This document shows, piece by piece, positions 18,495 through 28,577 of a DNA stretch of 64,000 bases. Where the stretch lies: contig NZ_JAVIDR010000004.1 of assembly GCF_031157835.1 (NCBI RefSeq), positions 171,281-235,280 of the forward strand. The letters run 5' to 3'. This DNA is from Acinetobacter rudis. Its GTDB lineage: Bacteria; Pseudomonadota; Gammaproteobacteria; Pseudomonadales; Moraxellaceae. The first letter of the stretch is position 1. Every line of letters starts with the position of its first letter. Position numbers and translations under genes: made by a program. The notes beneath the pieces are model-generated. The model saw only the letters and a program-made list of their open reading frames with translations, was not told the origin of the DNA and made no database searches.

Positions 18495-19277
18495 TTAAGG
18501 TCGAATAAATTTCTGCCAAGTCGCTTGATCTGCATAAAACACGTTGAGATCAACATCACCTTGAATGCCATTAATTTTACCTTGTTTACTATATTGCCAT
18601 AAAGTCCATTGCCGACCTTTCAACTGTGGTTGGGCTTGATAGTCTCGAATCCAAAGCGGTGTTTGCTGGAAGTGTCCAGCCAAAATTACAGCATAGAAAT
18701 TAGGAGTAGTGTAGAAAATTGGAGCTTTGCCATAGTGTTGGTATAAGCGATCATGCATGATCTGAATTTGTTTTAGCAGTTGTTCTTTGGTAGTTTGCTG
18801 AATACAACGGCTGTCATACTCTAAATCAATTACTGGTGGTAAGGCATTTTCCTTTTTGGGTACAGTATGGATAAAATTTTGACTTTGTATTTCAGCATCG
18901 CGGCATAAATTGTAAAAGTGATAAGCCCCAACAGATAAACCGCGTTCACGTGCTTCTAACCAATAATCTTGGAACTTGGGATCTAGATAATCTCCACCCT
19001 CTGTTGCTTTGAGATAGACAAATTGGTAATGCTGTCGAGAAATTTGAGTCCAGTCAATCTTGCCTTGATGATGCGATACGTCAAAACCACGAACAGTAAA
19101 TGAAGATTGTGCATGAGCAAAATGCGCCATGTTTAATAGCATGAGCATACCCAATCCAAAGACCATCATAAGTGGGAGGCTGTATAAAGCACTAAACGTC
19201 TTATGAATGAGGTTCTGATCTGATTGTGATTTTGGTACAGCAGCTTTGTACTTCATCATCAGTATTGCATTCATCAT
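18495..19277 (-). CDS. Glycoside hydrolase family 25 (lysozyme-like) exported protein
   Basis: Peptidoglycan N-acetylmuramidase family protein of 260 residues. A long N-terminal region with one hydrophobic segment (about 31-50) ends in AHA-QS, a plausible signal-peptidase site near residue 56, so it is exported or anchored. The GH25 fold follows: GFDVSHHQGKIDW (D66), VYLKATEGGDYLDPKF, VGAYHFY, PPVIDLEYD with the catalytic-type D151 and E153, and the C-terminal LWQYSKQGKINGIQGDVDLNVF. Two ATGs at the very start lack a good ribosome-binding site. It is not in a phage context: neighbours are dinB 15 bp downstream and an exporter 43 bp upstream. A role in cell-wall remodelling is inferred. Confidence 0.88.
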   Translation of the reverse strand: MMNAILMMKYKAAVPKSQSDQNLIHKTFSALYSLPLMMVFGLGMLMLLNMAHFAHAQSSFTVRGFDVSHHQGKIDWTQISRQHYQFVYLKATEGGDYLDPKFQDYWLEARERGLSVGAYHFYNLCRDAEIQSQNFIHTVPKKENALPPVIDLEYDSRCIQQTTKEQLLKQIQIMHDRLYQHYGKAPIFYTTPNFYAVILAGHFQQTPLWIRDYQAQPQLKGRQWTLWQYSKQGKINGIQGDVDLNVFYADQATWQKFIRP

Positions 19278-19320
19278 CTGGAAATTTGCTTTAGCATAAC
19301 ACCCAAAAGTTGAAACACTG

Positions 19321-20703
19321 CTAAATCATTTTATTTTTTGGCAATTTCCAAAAAATCCAAGTTGATAGTATGTTGAGCGTTCCTAAACTAATAAAGGCTA
19401 ACTGGAAGGCGAGTGTCGTTTCATGTCCATTGAAAATGCCGCTGAATAAATTTAACAGCGTGCTCGCTAGAGCAACACCAATACTCATCGAAAGCATCAT
19501 AATCATTGAGAGGAAACTGTTACCACTGCTGGCATCTTGTTGTGGGAGGTCTTTGAGTGTCAAAGTATTCATACTGACAAACTGTAAAGAATTGAGAATA
19601 CCGAAGATAAAAAAGTGCACTGTTCTTAGCCATAGTGGTGTGTCGACTGTGGTAAGAGCAAAGCTTGCAATACACAGTCCTAATAGAATGCTATTGGCAA
19701 TTAAAAATGTCCGATATCCCGTTTTTTGAATTATTGGGCGGATCATGGGTTTTGAAAACAGAGATCCCACAACCATAGGAGTCATCATAATTCCCGCCAT
19801 AAGCGGTTCCATGTGAAACGCAACTTGTAGCATGAGCGGAACTAGAAATGGGATTGCATTAGCACCAAGACGAATGAAGAAATTACCTAGTACACCCAAA
19901 CGATAAATTTGATGTTGGAAAAGTTGAGCTCTAAATAACGCATTTTTATGGCTATGGGCATGATAGACATAGTAGAGGCTAGCCAAAGCACCCACTACAA
20001 AAAGTAATAAACTAAATGATATATGACCATTAGGGTCCGCAATTTGCTCAATCCCCAAGGCCAATCCAACCATGGCCAACATCAGTAGAATAAATCCGCT
20101 GAGGTCAAAAGCCTTCACTTTGAGTTCACGTAAGTTTGGCATTGCCTTGAAGCTTACAAAGACCCCTAAAATACCCATAGGAATATTAATGAGAAAAATC
20201 CAATGCCAAGACGTGTATTGGACTAACCATCCCCCTAAACTTGGACCAATGAGTGGGCCAATGAGACCAGCTAAACTCATCATACTCATTGCAGCAAGAA
20301 ATTGTTCTCGTGGAATCAATTTCAGCATAGCTAAACGGCCCACAGGCATGAGTAAAGCACCACCAATACCCTGTAAAATTCTAAACCCAATGAGTTGGTT
20401 TAGGTTGTGGGATAAGGCACATCCTAGTGATGAAAGACTAAAGATAACAATTGCAGCAACATAAACATGGCGAATACCAAAACGATCGGCCAACCAACCA
20501 CTTAATGGAATAAAAGCAGCCACAGCAAGCACATAACTAATCACTACATTGTGCATTTGTAGTGGGTTAATATTAAGATTTTGTGCCATGGCTGGCAAAG
20601 CTGTATTGATAATTGTGGTATCAAGGCCTTGCATAAAGAAGCCGATTGATACAAGAAACACCAATAAGCGATATTGAGGTGCTAAGCGTTGCTGGGTTTG
20701 CAT
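19321..20703 (-). CDS. DHA2-family MFS drug exporter (MdtD/EmrB-like)
   Basis: Inner-membrane proton-driven multidrug exporter of 460 residues. Diagnostic stretches are QGLDTTIINTALPAMA in helix 1 (DHA2 motif D1, LDTTIVNVALP-like), SGWLADRFGIRHV (motif A, loop 2-3) and the antiporter motif C in GLIGPLIGPSLGGWL. The length and hydrophobic profile fit the MdtD subgroup, normally 14 helices. It is the first gene of a minus-strand run with the GH25 gene and dinB (gaps of 43 and 15 bp). No adjacent regulator or membrane-fusion partner is present, so the substrate is unknown. Confidence 0.88.
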   Translation of the reverse strand: MQTQQRLAPQYRLLVFLVSIGFFMQGLDTTIINTALPAMAQNLNINPLQMHNVVISYVLAVAAFIPLSGWLADRFGIRHVYVAAIVIFSLSSLGCALSHNLNQLIGFRILQGIGGALLMPVGRLAMLKLIPREQFLAAMSMMSLAGLIGPLIGPSLGGWLVQYTSWHWIFLINIPMGILGVFVSFKAMPNLRELKVKAFDLSGFILLMLAMVGLALGIEQIADPNGHISFSLLLFVVGALASLYYVYHAHSHKNALFRAQLFQHQIYRLGVLGNFFIRLGANAIPFLVPLMLQVAFHMEPLMAGIMMTPMVVGSLFSKPMIRPIIQKTGYRTFLIANSILLGLCIASFALTTVDTPLWLRTVHFFIFGILNSLQFVSMNTLTLKDLPQQDASSGNSFLSMIMMLSMSIGVALASTLLNLFSGIFNGHETTLAFQLAFISLGTLNILSTWIFWKLPKNKMI

Positions 20704-20809
20704 AGTACTGTTCTTTAGGGTGGTGATTAATTGAGTGAATATTTTTCAATGCACTCAATTATAACAGGACCAATATAGACGCTTATTGTTGTGCTGAATA
20801 GGCAAAAAA

Positions 20810-21439
20810 CTAAAATAGTACTTTCGCTGGGGGTTGACGTTCAACGTGCTGGATGATTTCGAAAATTTGACCAATGTTATCGCAAACCATGAGTTTGGAG
20901 CGATGTTGAGGAGGGAGGAAGCCCTCTTGAGTTGCATGGTCAAGTTGGGCAATAAGGTTGTCGTAAAAGCCATTCACGTTATAGAGCATCATGGGTTTGC
21001 AATGCTGATTAAGTTGTCCCCAAGTTGCGATTTCTAAAATTTCTTCAAAAGTACCTAAACCACCTGGAAGAGCAATAAAGGCTGCAGCACGATCAGCCAT
21101 CATTGACTTACGCTCATGCATGCTTTTGACAATATGCAGCTCACTTAAATTATTATGAGCAATTTCATAATCCAACATAAATTCTGGAATGACGCCTACA
21201 GCTGTACCACCATGTTCAACAACCGTATCGGCAACTTGACCCATAAGTCCAATACTTGCTCCACCATAAACAATACCAAAACCTTGTTCGGCAATTGCTT
21301 GAGCAAGCTGAATAGCGCTTTCTTTGTAAATTGGTGAATGACCAGGTCTAGAACCACAATAAAGAGCAATTAACGTTTGTGTAGTTGGCATTGAGCTTTG
21401 CATATTATTTAGATTGTTTTGATCTGAAACGGGATTCAT
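20810..21439 (-). CDS. LOG-family (TIGR00730) cytokinin riboside phosphoribohydrolase-like protein
   Basis: Rossmann-fold enzyme of the LOG family, which releases the base from nucleoside 5'-monophosphates; in bacteria it is mostly described as AMP or cytokinin-nucleotide phosphoribohydrolase or PpnN-like. The hallmark PGGLGTFEEILEIATW is present near residues 120-137 together with YCGSRPG, FGIVYGGASIGLMG and HERKSMM. The frame opens with a TTG at 21442, but the ATG at 21439 is the likelier start (209 residues); no clear ribosome-binding site precedes it, and an internal start near MQSS or MPTT is possible. It lies 106 bp before the exporter and is divergent from the TerC gene. Confidence 0.88.
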   Translation of the reverse strand: MNPVSDQNNLNNMQSSMPTTQTLIALYCGSRPGHSPIYKESAIQLAQAIAEQGFGIVYGGASIGLMGQVADTVVEHGGTAVGVIPEFMLDYEIAHNNLSELHIVKSMHERKSMMADRAAAFIALPGGLGTFEEILEIATWGQLNQHCKPMMLYNVNGFYDNLIAQLDHATQEGFLPPQHRSKLMVCDNIGQIFEIIQHVERQPPAKVLF

Positions 21440-21609
21440 CAAGGATATAAACTCACTATATTTTGCTATTTCGTTTTTTACAGTTTAAGCGATAAATATG
21501 ACAGTAGAAAGTGAACAATAACAAGCCTGTGAAAAGAGCGCAATTTTAGAAAAAAGCGCTGTATGAATTACGATAATATACAGAAATAAGATGAATTTCT
21601 GTTTGATCT

Positions 21610-21618
21610 TGTTATACT
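21610..21618 (+). promoter_or_regulatory. Extended -10 promoter upstream of the TerC gene
   Basis: TG-T-TATACT at 21610-21618 fits an extended -10 element; no good -35 is seen at the usual spacing. Transcription would begin near 21625 and give a leader of about 158 nt. The rest of the gap (21440-21609) is AT-rich and shows nothing further that I can name. Confidence 0.45.
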
Positions 21619-21720
21619 GGCTACTTCGTTTAGCAACTAATGAATGAACATGGGTAGTGGTTGTAGTCGCTCGAAAAATGTGCCTTTTTTTCAAATAATA
21701 ATTTTTCAAAATCAGACAGT

Positions 21721-21781
21721 GTTCTGTGTACAACAACAGAACTTTGATCAAAAAATAGTTTCATCCAATATGGAGTTGGAT
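21721..21781 (+). promoter_or_regulatory. Two leader hairpins, the second presenting the ribosome-binding site
   Basis: GTTCTGT/ACAGAAC (21721-21727 and 21736-21742) forms a 7-bp stem. Next, ATCCAA (21763-21768) pairs with TTGGAT (21776-21781), leaving TATGGAG in the loop, so the Shine-Dalgarno GGAG lies in a hairpin loop directly before the ATG at 21783. This could tune translation. I do not see the conserved core of the Mn(II) yybP-ykoY element that precedes some TerC genes. Confidence 0.45.
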
Positions 21782-21782
21782 C

Positions 21783-23366
21783 ATGATCTTTGAGTGGATG
21801 TCTGATCCTTCGGCTTGGGTAGGACTCGCTACCCTCATTGTCTTAGAAATTGTTCTCGGAATTGATAACTTAGTCTTTATTGCAATTTTGGCGGAGAAGC
21901 TTCCACCAGAACAACGTAATGCTGCTCGCATATTAGGTTTATCTCTTGCCTTAGTAATGCGTTTAATTTTACTTGCATCTATTGCTTGGGTAGTAACGCT
22001 GACTGCACCATTGTTCCATATCTTTGATCATCCTTTTTCTGGACGTGACTTGATTTTACTCTTTGGTGGGGTGTTCTTATTATTCAAGGGTACGATGGAA
22101 TTGCATGAGCGTATCGAAGGTAAGCAACACTTTAAGGAAGAAAATCCTGTACATGCCGCTTTTTGGATGGTGATCGTTCAAATTGTTGTACTGGATGCAG
22201 TCTTCTCTCTTGATAGTGTGATTACTGCGGTTGGTATGGTTAAAGAGCTTTCCATCATGATGGTGGCAGTGGTTATTGCTGTTGGTATCATGCTGTGGGC
22301 ATCTAAGCCATTGATGGATTTTGTGAATAAACATCCAACAGTGGTTATTTTATGCTTAGGCTTCTTAATGATGATTGGTTTCTCTCTGATCGTTGAAGGC
22401 TTTGGCTTCCATATTCCAAAAGGCTACTTGTACGCTGCTATTGGATTCTCTGTACTCATTGAAATGATTAACCAAGTAACGCGTAAAAATCAGGAAAAAC
22501 GAGTTACTACAAATGATCTACGCTACCGAACCGCTTCAGCAGTACTTCGTATGTTGGGGGGAAAAAACCACAACGCAGATCATGCGCCAGTTGAAGATGT
22601 ACTCAAAACAGAGGCTTTGGCAAAAGAGCTTTTTGACCCTGAAAACAGCATTTATCACAGTGTAATGGTTCAAGGTGTATTGAGTTTATCTGAACGTCCA
22701 GTGAAGTCGGTGATGACACCACGTCCAGAACTGGAGTGGATTGACTTAGATGATGATGCAGAAGAAATTAAGAGCCGTTTAATGTCAATGACACACTCGC
22801 GCTTAATTGTGGCACGTGGTGAGTTAGATAACATGGCCGGTATTGTGCTAACACACAAGGTTATGAATGATTATATTGAAACAGGCGTGCTTAATTTTGA
22901 AAAGCATCTCCGTGAACCTGTGATTGTGCATGAAAATGCACAAGTCCTTATGGTGATGGAGCAACTTCGTCAAGCACCATTACAGTTGGCGATTGTGTTG
23001 AATGAATATGGTTCTATTGAAGGGATCGCCACTCCAATTGATGTGTTAGAAGCAATTGCTGGTGAATTTCCTGATGAAGATGAGATAGAAACTCAGGCTG
23101 CAAGCTTGGAAGATGGTTCTATCATTTTGGAAGGTTCAACCGATATTCGTCATGTTTCTTTGCTGTTGGGTTGTGACTTGGTCGATGAGTCGGAACAGTA
23201 TTCGACACTTTCTGGATTTATTTTATTCCACCTCGGACGCTTGCCTACAGATGGTGAAAGTTTGACAGCATACAAGCACCGTTTTGAGGTGATGACGATG
23301 GATGGTCATAAAATTGATAAAGTGCATATTTTTGTACTTGAACAAGATCAGCATCAAGCATCATGA
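21783..23366 (+). CDS. TerC-family membrane protein fused to CBS and CorC/HlyC domains
   Basis: A 527-residue inner-membrane protein. Residues 1-230 are the TerC domain with about seven helices and the conserved acidic membrane residues in [15 protein letters not shown] and [18 protein letters not shown], which are thought to bind metal. Residues about 290-420 are a CBS pair ([24 protein letters not shown]), and the remainder is a CorC/HlyC-type transporter-associated domain ending [10 protein letters not shown]. This architecture (YegH/YoaE-like) is linked to metal efflux or membrane-protein metalation. It is monocistronic with a long leader and a terminator. The transported ion is not predictable; Mn(II) is the best guess by family. 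Confidence 0.9.
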   Translation: MIFEWMSDPSAWVGLATLIVLEIVLGIDNLVFIAILAEKLPPEQRNAARILGLSLALVMRLILLASIAWVVTLTAPLFHIFDHPFSGRDLILLFGGVFLLFKGTMELHERIEGKQHFKEENPVHAAFWMVIVQIVVLDAVFSLDSVITAVGMVKELSIMMVAVVIAVGIMLWASKPLMDFVNKHPTVVILCLGFLMMIGFSLIVEGFGFHIPKGYLYAAIGFSVLIEMINQVTRKNQEKRVTTNDLRYRTASAVLRMLGGKNHNADHAPVEDVLKTEALAKELFDPENSIYHSVMVQGVLSLSERPVKSVMTPRPELEWIDLDDDAEEIKSRLMSMTHSRLIVARGELDNMAGIVLTHKVMNDYIETGVLNFEKHLREPVIVHENAQVLMVMEQLRQAPLQLAIVLNEYGSIEGIATPIDVLEAIAGEFPDEDEIETQAASLEDGSIILEGSTDIRHVSLLLGCDLVDESEQYSTLSGFILFHLGRLPTDGESLTAYKHRFEVMTMDGHKIDKVHIFVLEQDQHQAS

Positions 23367-23410
23367 TTTACGCATATCATATTGTAAATCAATAAGATTC
23401 TAATTAATGA

Positions 23411-23440
23411 AAAAGCAGTTCGTTCGGGACTGCTTTTTTT
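23411..23440 (+). terminator. Terminator after the TerC gene
   Basis: AAAAGCAGT pairs with ACTGCTTTT around the TCGTTCGG segment, giving a stem of about 10 bp followed by a run of seven T residues, 45 bp after the stop. Confidence 0.8.
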
Positions 23441-23486
23441 GTATAAATGAATAGCAATAGCGAAACTAAATTTAACTGAGGAAAAA

Positions 23487-23954
23487 ATGGTGATATCTGT
23501 GCAAAATTGTCCTTGTGGGCAGGGAGCATATATAACATGTTGTCAGCCTTTGCATTTGGGCCGAGTACATGCACAAACAGCAGCGCAATTAATGCGATCG
23601 CGTTATAGTGCATTTGCATTACAACAGATCGATTATATTGTGCAGACCACAGCAATAGGGCAGCAGTCTAGTTTGGATCGTGCTGCGATTGCAGATTGGA
23701 GCAAAGAAAATCGTTGGTTAGCTCTTGAAATACTACAGGTCAATGAACAGCTTGATAAACATCATGCTTTGGTTGAATTTAGAGCGCATTACCATGACGG
23801 TCAAGCACAAATACATCAGGAAAGCTCCTATTTTGTACGTATGGCCGAACGCTGGTATTTTCTTGATCCAACAACGGCACTGCCAAGCATGAAGCAAGCT
23901 TGCCTTTGTGGTTCCTTGAAAAAATTTAAGCACTGCTGCGCTCAATATTTGTAA
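23487..23954 (+). CDS. YchJ-family protein with SEC-C zinc motifs
   Basis: A 155-residue UPF0225/YchJ-like protein: an N-terminal SEC-C-like zinc motif (CPCGQGAYITCC), a central NTF2-like fold (AAQLMRSRYSAFAL is its typical first helix, and VEFRAHYHDG a strand) and a second C-terminal SEC-C motif (CLCGSLKKFKHCC). Zinc binding by the cysteines is implied; the function of the family is unknown, though SEC-C motifs often contact the translation or secretion machinery. A GAGGA ribosome-binding site precedes the ATG at the right distance. The next gene starts 61 bp on. Confidence 0.88.
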   Translation: MVISVQNCPCGQGAYITCCQPLHLGRVHAQTAAQLMRSRYSAFALQQIDYIVQTTAIGQQSSLDRAAIADWSKENRWLALEILQVNEQLDKHHALVEFRAHYHDGQAQIHQESSYFVRMAERWYFLDPTTALPSMKQACLCGSLKKFKHCCAQYL

Positions 23955-24015
23955 CTTTTTTTAAGTTTTGTCTTAGAATAGCCGCCTAATACATCGGCCG
24001 TGGAAAAAAACAACG

Positions 24016-24657
24016 ATGCTTTTACTGGTGATTTATATTATTGCGATTACCGCAGAGGCGATGACAGGTGCATTATCAGCTGGACGTCGAAGCATGGACT
24101 GGTTTGGGGTGATGCTGATTGCCTCAGTCACGGCACTTGGAGGCGGTTCTGTTCGTGATGTATTAATTGGGCATTACCCTTTAACCTGGGTTAAACATCC
24201 CGAATATTTGGTCCTCACTTGTGGGGCTGCATTCTTCACGATCATCATTGCTAAATGGATGCGTCATTTACATTCAATATTCTTGCTGTTGGATGCCTTG
24301 GGTTTAATTGGTTTTACCATTATTGGTTGTCAAATCGCGTTAGAAATGGGACATGGTTTTGTCATATCAGCTGTAGCTGGTGTACTTACAGGCGTATCTG
24401 GTGGGATTCTACGTGATATTCTTTGTAATGATGTACCTTTGGTATTTAGACGTGAACTCTATGCAAGTATTTCTTTTGTTTCCGTAATTTTTTATTGGGC
24501 CTGTCAAAACTTTGGCGTATCCTTAGAAGTTACTGTCATAGCAACTTTAGTATTTGGCTTCTCTTTACGTTGTATCGCCATTTATTATGGTTTAGAAATG
24601 CCTAAATTTATTTATAAAGATGACGATGAACAATCCGCTTCTTCTAAAGACCTTTAG
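24016..24657 (+). CDS. TRIC-type trimeric cation channel (UPF0126)
   Basis: A 213-residue inner-membrane protein with seven predicted helices arranged as two homologous halves plus one. Each half carries the glycine-rich signature with Arg-Asp: GGGSVRDVLIG near residue 45 and SGGILRDILC near 132, the TRIC channel motif. Bacterial TRIC proteins conduct monovalent cations such as K+. The cytoplasmic C-terminus is short and acidic (YKDDDEQSASS). It is 48 bp upstream of an MFS gene on the same strand and may be co-transcribed with it. The physiological role in this genus is unknown. Confidence 0.88.
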   Translation: MLLLVIYIIAITAEAMTGALSAGRRSMDWFGVMLIASVTALGGGSVRDVLIGHYPLTWVKHPEYLVLTCGAAFFTIIIAKWMRHLHSIFLLLDALGLIGFTIIGCQIALEMGHGFVISAVAGVLTGVSGGILRDILCNDVPLVFRRELYASISFVSVIFYWACQNFGVSLEVTVIATLVFGFSLRCIAIYYGLEMPKFIYKDDDEQSASSKDL

Positions 24658-24705
24658 TAATTAATTATGAGGAGTCATCGGCTCCAATAACTGCAGAGTA
24701 AATCT

Positions 24706-26025
24706 ATGGACCTCCTGTCGCGTGTTCAACGGTTACCTATTGGACCTTTTCACTACCGTTTACTCGTTGTGATTGGTTTAGGTTGGATGTTCGATGCTAT
24801 GGATACAGGTCTAATCGCTTTTATTCTGACTCGAATTGCTGAAGATTGGCAGATTACAGCAAGTGATAAGGGATGGATTGTTTCTATAGGCTTTATTGGT
24901 ATGGCCATTGGTGCTGTATGTTCTGGTGCACTGGCTGATCGATTAGGTCGTAAAAAAGTCTTTGCATTGACCTTGGCCATTTATAGTATTGCAACCGCCT
25001 TATGTGCTGTAGCACCGAATTTAAGCTATTTACTCTTTTTTAGATTCATTGTGGGTTTGGGACTTGGTGGACAACTGCCCGTTGCTGTTACTTTGGTGAG
25101 TGAATATATTCCTGCTCATGTTCGTGGTCGTTTCATTGTTTTATTAGAAAGTTTCTGGGGTTTAGGCTGGTTGGTTGCTGCTCTAGTTGCTTACTTTGTA
25201 ATCCCTCAATATGGTTGGGAAATCGCATTCCTGATAGGTGGCTTACCTTTATTATATGTTTTTATTATTTTGAAGAAGGTACCTGAATCTATTCCTTTTT
25301 TAATAAATGCGGGCCGAATTGAAGAAGCACACCGCTTACTACAAAACATAGAGCGACAATGTGGTCTTGAACCAGTCAATGAAATTGTTGTCACACCTGT
25401 TGCCAAGAAACATACAGTATCATTTGCCCAGTTATGGTCAGGACGTTTAGCACGTCGTAGTTTAATGCTTTGGCTGATTTGGTTTGGGATCGTGTATTCG
25501 TATTATGGTATTTTTACATGGTTACCTAGTTTGCTGATCAAGCAAGGCTATAGCATAGTCCAGTCATTTGAATATGTATTATTGATGATTTTGGCACAGT
25601 TACCAGGATATATTGCAGCAGCATGGTTGGTTGAAAAGCTAGGACGCAAATTAACATTAGCCGGTTTCATCGCAATGTGTGCCGTTGCAGCCTATTTTTT
25701 TGGTCAATCAAGTACAGTCAATAGTATTATGTTTTGGGGCTGTTTGATGTCATTCTTTAATTTAGGTGCTTGGGGCGTTTTATATACCTATACCCCTGAG
25801 TTATATCCTGCCAATATTCGTGCTTTTGGCTCTGGTTGGGCCTCTGCTATTGGTCGTTTAGGTGGCATTGTTGCACCTTTGGTTGTAACTCAACTGTTGG
25901 TTTTAAATGATGGCTTTAGTCATATTTTTATGATGTTCACAGCAGTATTGTTTGCTGTTGCAGCGGTGGTGATTGTACTTGGTGAAGAAACTCAAGGTAA
26001 AACTTTAGAGTCTATAGGCTTATAA
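24706..26025 (+). CDS. MFS transporter, sugar-porter-like (NiaP/YceI-type)
   Basis: Inner-membrane uptake transporter of 439 residues and 12 helices. Helix 1 reads GLGWMFDAMDTGLIAFIL, the signature of a subgroup that includes the niacin transporter NiaP/YceI and aromatic-acid porters. Motif A is GALADRLGRKKVF (about 82-94), and the sugar-porter motifs appear as PAHVRGRF in the first half and PELYPANIRAFGSG in the second. A central cytoplasmic loop holds residues about 195-240. An AGAG site precedes the ATG. The likely substrate class is nicotinate or a similar small acid, inferred from the subgroup only. Confidence 0.82.
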   Translation: MDLLSRVQRLPIGPFHYRLLVVIGLGWMFDAMDTGLIAFILTRIAEDWQITASDKGWIVSIGFIGMAIGAVCSGALADRLGRKKVFALTLAIYSIATALCAVAPNLSYLLFFRFIVGLGLGGQLPVAVTLVSEYIPAHVRGRFIVLLESFWGLGWLVAALVAYFVIPQYGWEIAFLIGGLPLLYVFIILKKVPESIPFLINAGRIEEAHRLLQNIERQCGLEPVNEIVVTPVAKKHTVSFAQLWSGRLARRSLMLWLIWFGIVYSYYGIFTWLPSLLIKQGYSIVQSFEYVLLMILAQLPGYIAAAWLVEKLGRKLTLAGFIAMCAVAAYFFGQSSTVNSIMFWGCLMSFFNLGAWGVLYTYTPELYPANIRAFGSGWASAIGRLGGIVAPLVVTQLLVLNDGFSHIFMMFTAVLFAVAAVVIVLGEETQGKTLESIGL

Positions 26026-26206
26026 GTATTTAAATTCGGTATTATTTACTTGGCAATATGAGAGAAAATGGGCTAAAACTGCATAAGCGACGATCAAAAG
26101 ACATAAGCTGTCGTTTAGATTAAAACAATACCCTTGTAGAAAAGACTTTAGCGACTTAGCATTATCAACTTAACAAGAAACAAATTAATTAGGATTAAAG
26201 GTTGTT

Positions 26207-28432
26207 ATGACAAGCCTTGCGCATCATGCGACAGAAAACCGTTCTGTAGCCGAGTTTACTGAACAAGCTTATCTCAATTATGCCATGTACGTGATTATGG
26301 ATCGTGCATTACCGCATATTAGTGACGGTTTAAAACCTGTTCAACGACGTATTATTTACGCAATGAGTGAATTAGGACTAAAACCAAGTTCTAAACCCAA
26401 AAAATCAGCGCGTACTGTTGGTGATGTGTTAGGTAAGTACCACCCTCATGGTGATTCAGCATGTTATGAGGCTATGGTGTTAATGGCTCAGCCTTTTAGT
26501 TATCGTTATCCATTTATTGAGGGACAAGGTAACTGGGGGTCACCAGATGATCCGAAATCCTTTGCTGCTATGCGTTATACAGAAGCAAAGTTATCTGCTT
26601 ATAGTGATCTTTTGCTTTCAGAACTGGGACAGGGTACTTGCGAATGGCAAGATAACTTTGATGGCAGTATGAAAGAGCCTATAACGCTACCTGCACGAGT
26701 ACCGAATATCTTACTGAACGGGACTACAGGTATTGCTGTTGGTATGGCAACGGATATTCCACCACACAATTTGCGTGAAGTAGTCAAAGGCACAATTGCA
26801 CTGATTCGGAATCCAAATCTTAGCGACGAAAAAGTTGCAGAATATATTGTTGGTCCAGATTTACCAACCAAAGCTGAAATTATTACACCGCCTGAAGAAT
26901 TACTTAAAATCCAAACTACTGGGCGTGGTAGTTATCGTATGCGTGCAATTTATCGCGTCGAAAAAAATGAAATCGTCATTAGTGAATTACCATATCAGGT
27001 CTCTGGTGCAAAGGTGATTAGCCAAATTGCAGACCAAATGCAGGCTAAAAAATTACCGTTGGTTTCTGATCTACGAGATGAATCAGATCATGAAAATCCA
27101 ACTCGTTTGGTGGTGGTATTAAGATCCAATCGTATTGATGCTGAAACTGTGATGAGTCATTTGTTTGCGACAACTGATTTAGAATCAAGTTACCGTGTCA
27201 ACCTCAATATGATTGATGCAGATGGCCGACCACAGGTCAAGTCTATTCGACGCATTTTATTGGAATGGATAGACATTCGTAAGCAAACTGTGACGCGTCG
27301 CTTGCAATATCATTTAAATAAAATTGAAAAACGATTACATATTTTAGCTGGTTTATTGATTGCGTATTTAGACATCGATACTGTGATCAAAATTATTCGT
27401 GAAGAGGACCGACCAAAACAAGAATTGATGTCCCATTTTAATATTGATGAAATTCAAGCGGAAGCTATTCTTGATTTGAAATTACGTCACTTGGCTAAAC
27501 TTGAAGAAGTTGAGATTCGCCGTGAGCAAGCCGAATTAGAAGCACGTGCGGCTATTATTCGTGAGCAATTGGCTAATCCTGAGTCTCTGAAGAATTTGAT
27601 TATTAATGAACTTAAGGAAGATGCGAAAAAATTTGGTGATGACCGTCGGTCACCACTGGTTTTACGTGCTGAGGCCAACGCTATTAGTGAGCAAGATCTG
27701 TTGCCGGCAGAGGCTGTAACAGTGGTTCTATCTGAGGCTGGCTGGATTCGTTCAGCTAAAGGGCACGATGTTGATGCAGGTGGTTTGAACTTCCGTGCAG
27801 GAGATCAGTATTTGAGCCATGCTCAAGGTAAATCAAATCAAAAAGTATATGTACTCGATCAATCTGGGCGAAGTTATGCTTTGGCAATTAATAGCTTACC
27901 TTCAGCACGTGGTTTAGGTGAACCTTTGAGTTCAAAACTCTCACCAGCTAAGGGTGCAGGTTTTATTCAAGTCTATATTGCTGATGATCAGAGTGAATTG
28001 GTTGCAGTGAGCAATTTAGGCTATGGCTTTAAAGCACAGGCACAGTCTCTTGATACCCACGCAAAAGCAGGTAAAGCCTTCTTAAATGTGGCAGAAAATG
28101 GTGAGGCCTTACCGCTTGCAAATATTGCTGATGCAAGCCATCTTGCATTGGTGACGGCTGCTGGACGCATGTTGGTCATTGACCTTGATGAGCTACCAGT
28201 CTTAAGTAAGGGGAAAGGAAATAAACTGATACAACTTGAGGCCGATGATCGAATATTGTTCATGTTACCTTTGCAACTTAGCGATTCAGTCAGTGTAATT
28301 GTCGGACAACGATCGTTAAAATTGAAAGGTGCGGACTTACAGAAGTATGTTGGTAAACGTGCAACAAAAGGGCAATTACTGCCTCGTGGTTACCAAAAAG
28401 TAAATAAACTGCTGATTCATGATTTGAGCTAG
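26207..28432 (+). CDS. parC: DNA topoisomerase IV subunit A
   Basis: DNA-cleaving subunit of the decatenase that separates daughter chromosomes; its partner ParE is not in the window. The 741-residue protein has the N-terminal winged-helix/tower with the catalytic Tyr124 ([12 protein letters not shown]) and the quinolone-resistance region [15 protein letters not shown] with Ser84 and Glu88, both in the drug-sensitive state. The long middle coiled coil (about 360-480) and the shorter C-terminal ParC-type beta-propeller ([22 protein letters not shown] onward), without the GyrA box, distinguish it from GyrA. An AAAGG site precedes the ATG. Confidence 0.96.
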   Translation: MTSLAHHATENRSVAEFTEQAYLNYAMYVIMDRALPHISDGLKPVQRRIIYAMSELGLKPSSKPKKSARTVGDVLGKYHPHGDSACYEAMVLMAQPFSYRYPFIEGQGNWGSPDDPKSFAAMRYTEAKLSAYSDLLLSELGQGTCEWQDNFDGSMKEPITLPARVPNILLNGTTGIAVGMATDIPPHNLREVVKGTIALIRNPNLSDEKVAEYIVGPDLPTKAEIITPPEELLKIQTTGRGSYRMRAIYRVEKNEIVISELPYQVSGAKVISQIADQMQAKKLPLVSDLRDESDHENPTRLVVVLRSNRIDAETVMSHLFATTDLESSYRVNLNMIDADGRPQVKSIRRILLEWIDIRKQTVTRRLQYHLNKIEKRLHILAGLLIAYLDIDTVIKIIREEDRPKQELMSHFNIDEIQAEAILDLKLRHLAKLEEVEIRREQAELEARAAIIREQLANPESLKNLIINELKEDAKKFGDDRRSPLVLRAEANAISEQDLLPAEAVTVVLSEAGWIRSAKGHDVDAGGLNFRAGDQYLSHAQGKSNQKVYVLDQSGRSYALAINSLPSARGLGEPLSSKLSPAKGAGFIQVYIADDQSELVAVSNLGYGFKAQAQSLDTHAKAGKAFLNVAENGEALPLANIADASHLALVTAAGRMLVIDLDELPVLSKGKGNKLIQLEADDRILFMLPLQLSDSVSVIVGQRSLKLKGADLQKYVGKRATKGQLLPRGYQKVNKLLIHDLS

Positions 28433-28577
28433 CATCCTCATTGTGAGATACGTTATAAAGCAGTAGGTATTTACAGTTGTGTCTGTCATATCAAACGTGA
28501 AGAAACCCAAAAATTAGGTTTGATATTGAGAAAAAATACTTTACAACTTAGGATAATTAATTGGAGACTGTGGCGTT

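Noticed and set aside
18495..19277. Prophage remnant suggested by the GH25 lysozyme
   Set aside because: No holin, spanin, structural or integrase genes nearby; the neighbours are housekeeping genes. The nearest tyrosine recombinase is xerD, 41 kb away.
19370..20464. Two plus-strand frames of about 120-130 codons
   Set aside because: They lie wholly inside the antisense of the DHA2 exporter and have odd composition; shadow frames of a real gene.
21619..21782. Mn(II) yybP-ykoY riboswitch upstream of the TerC gene
   Set aside because: Leader and hairpins exist, but I cannot find the conserved core; kept only as an unclassified leader.
26207..28432. Quinolone-resistance mutation in parC
   Set aside because: Ser84 and Glu88 are both present, the wild-type state.
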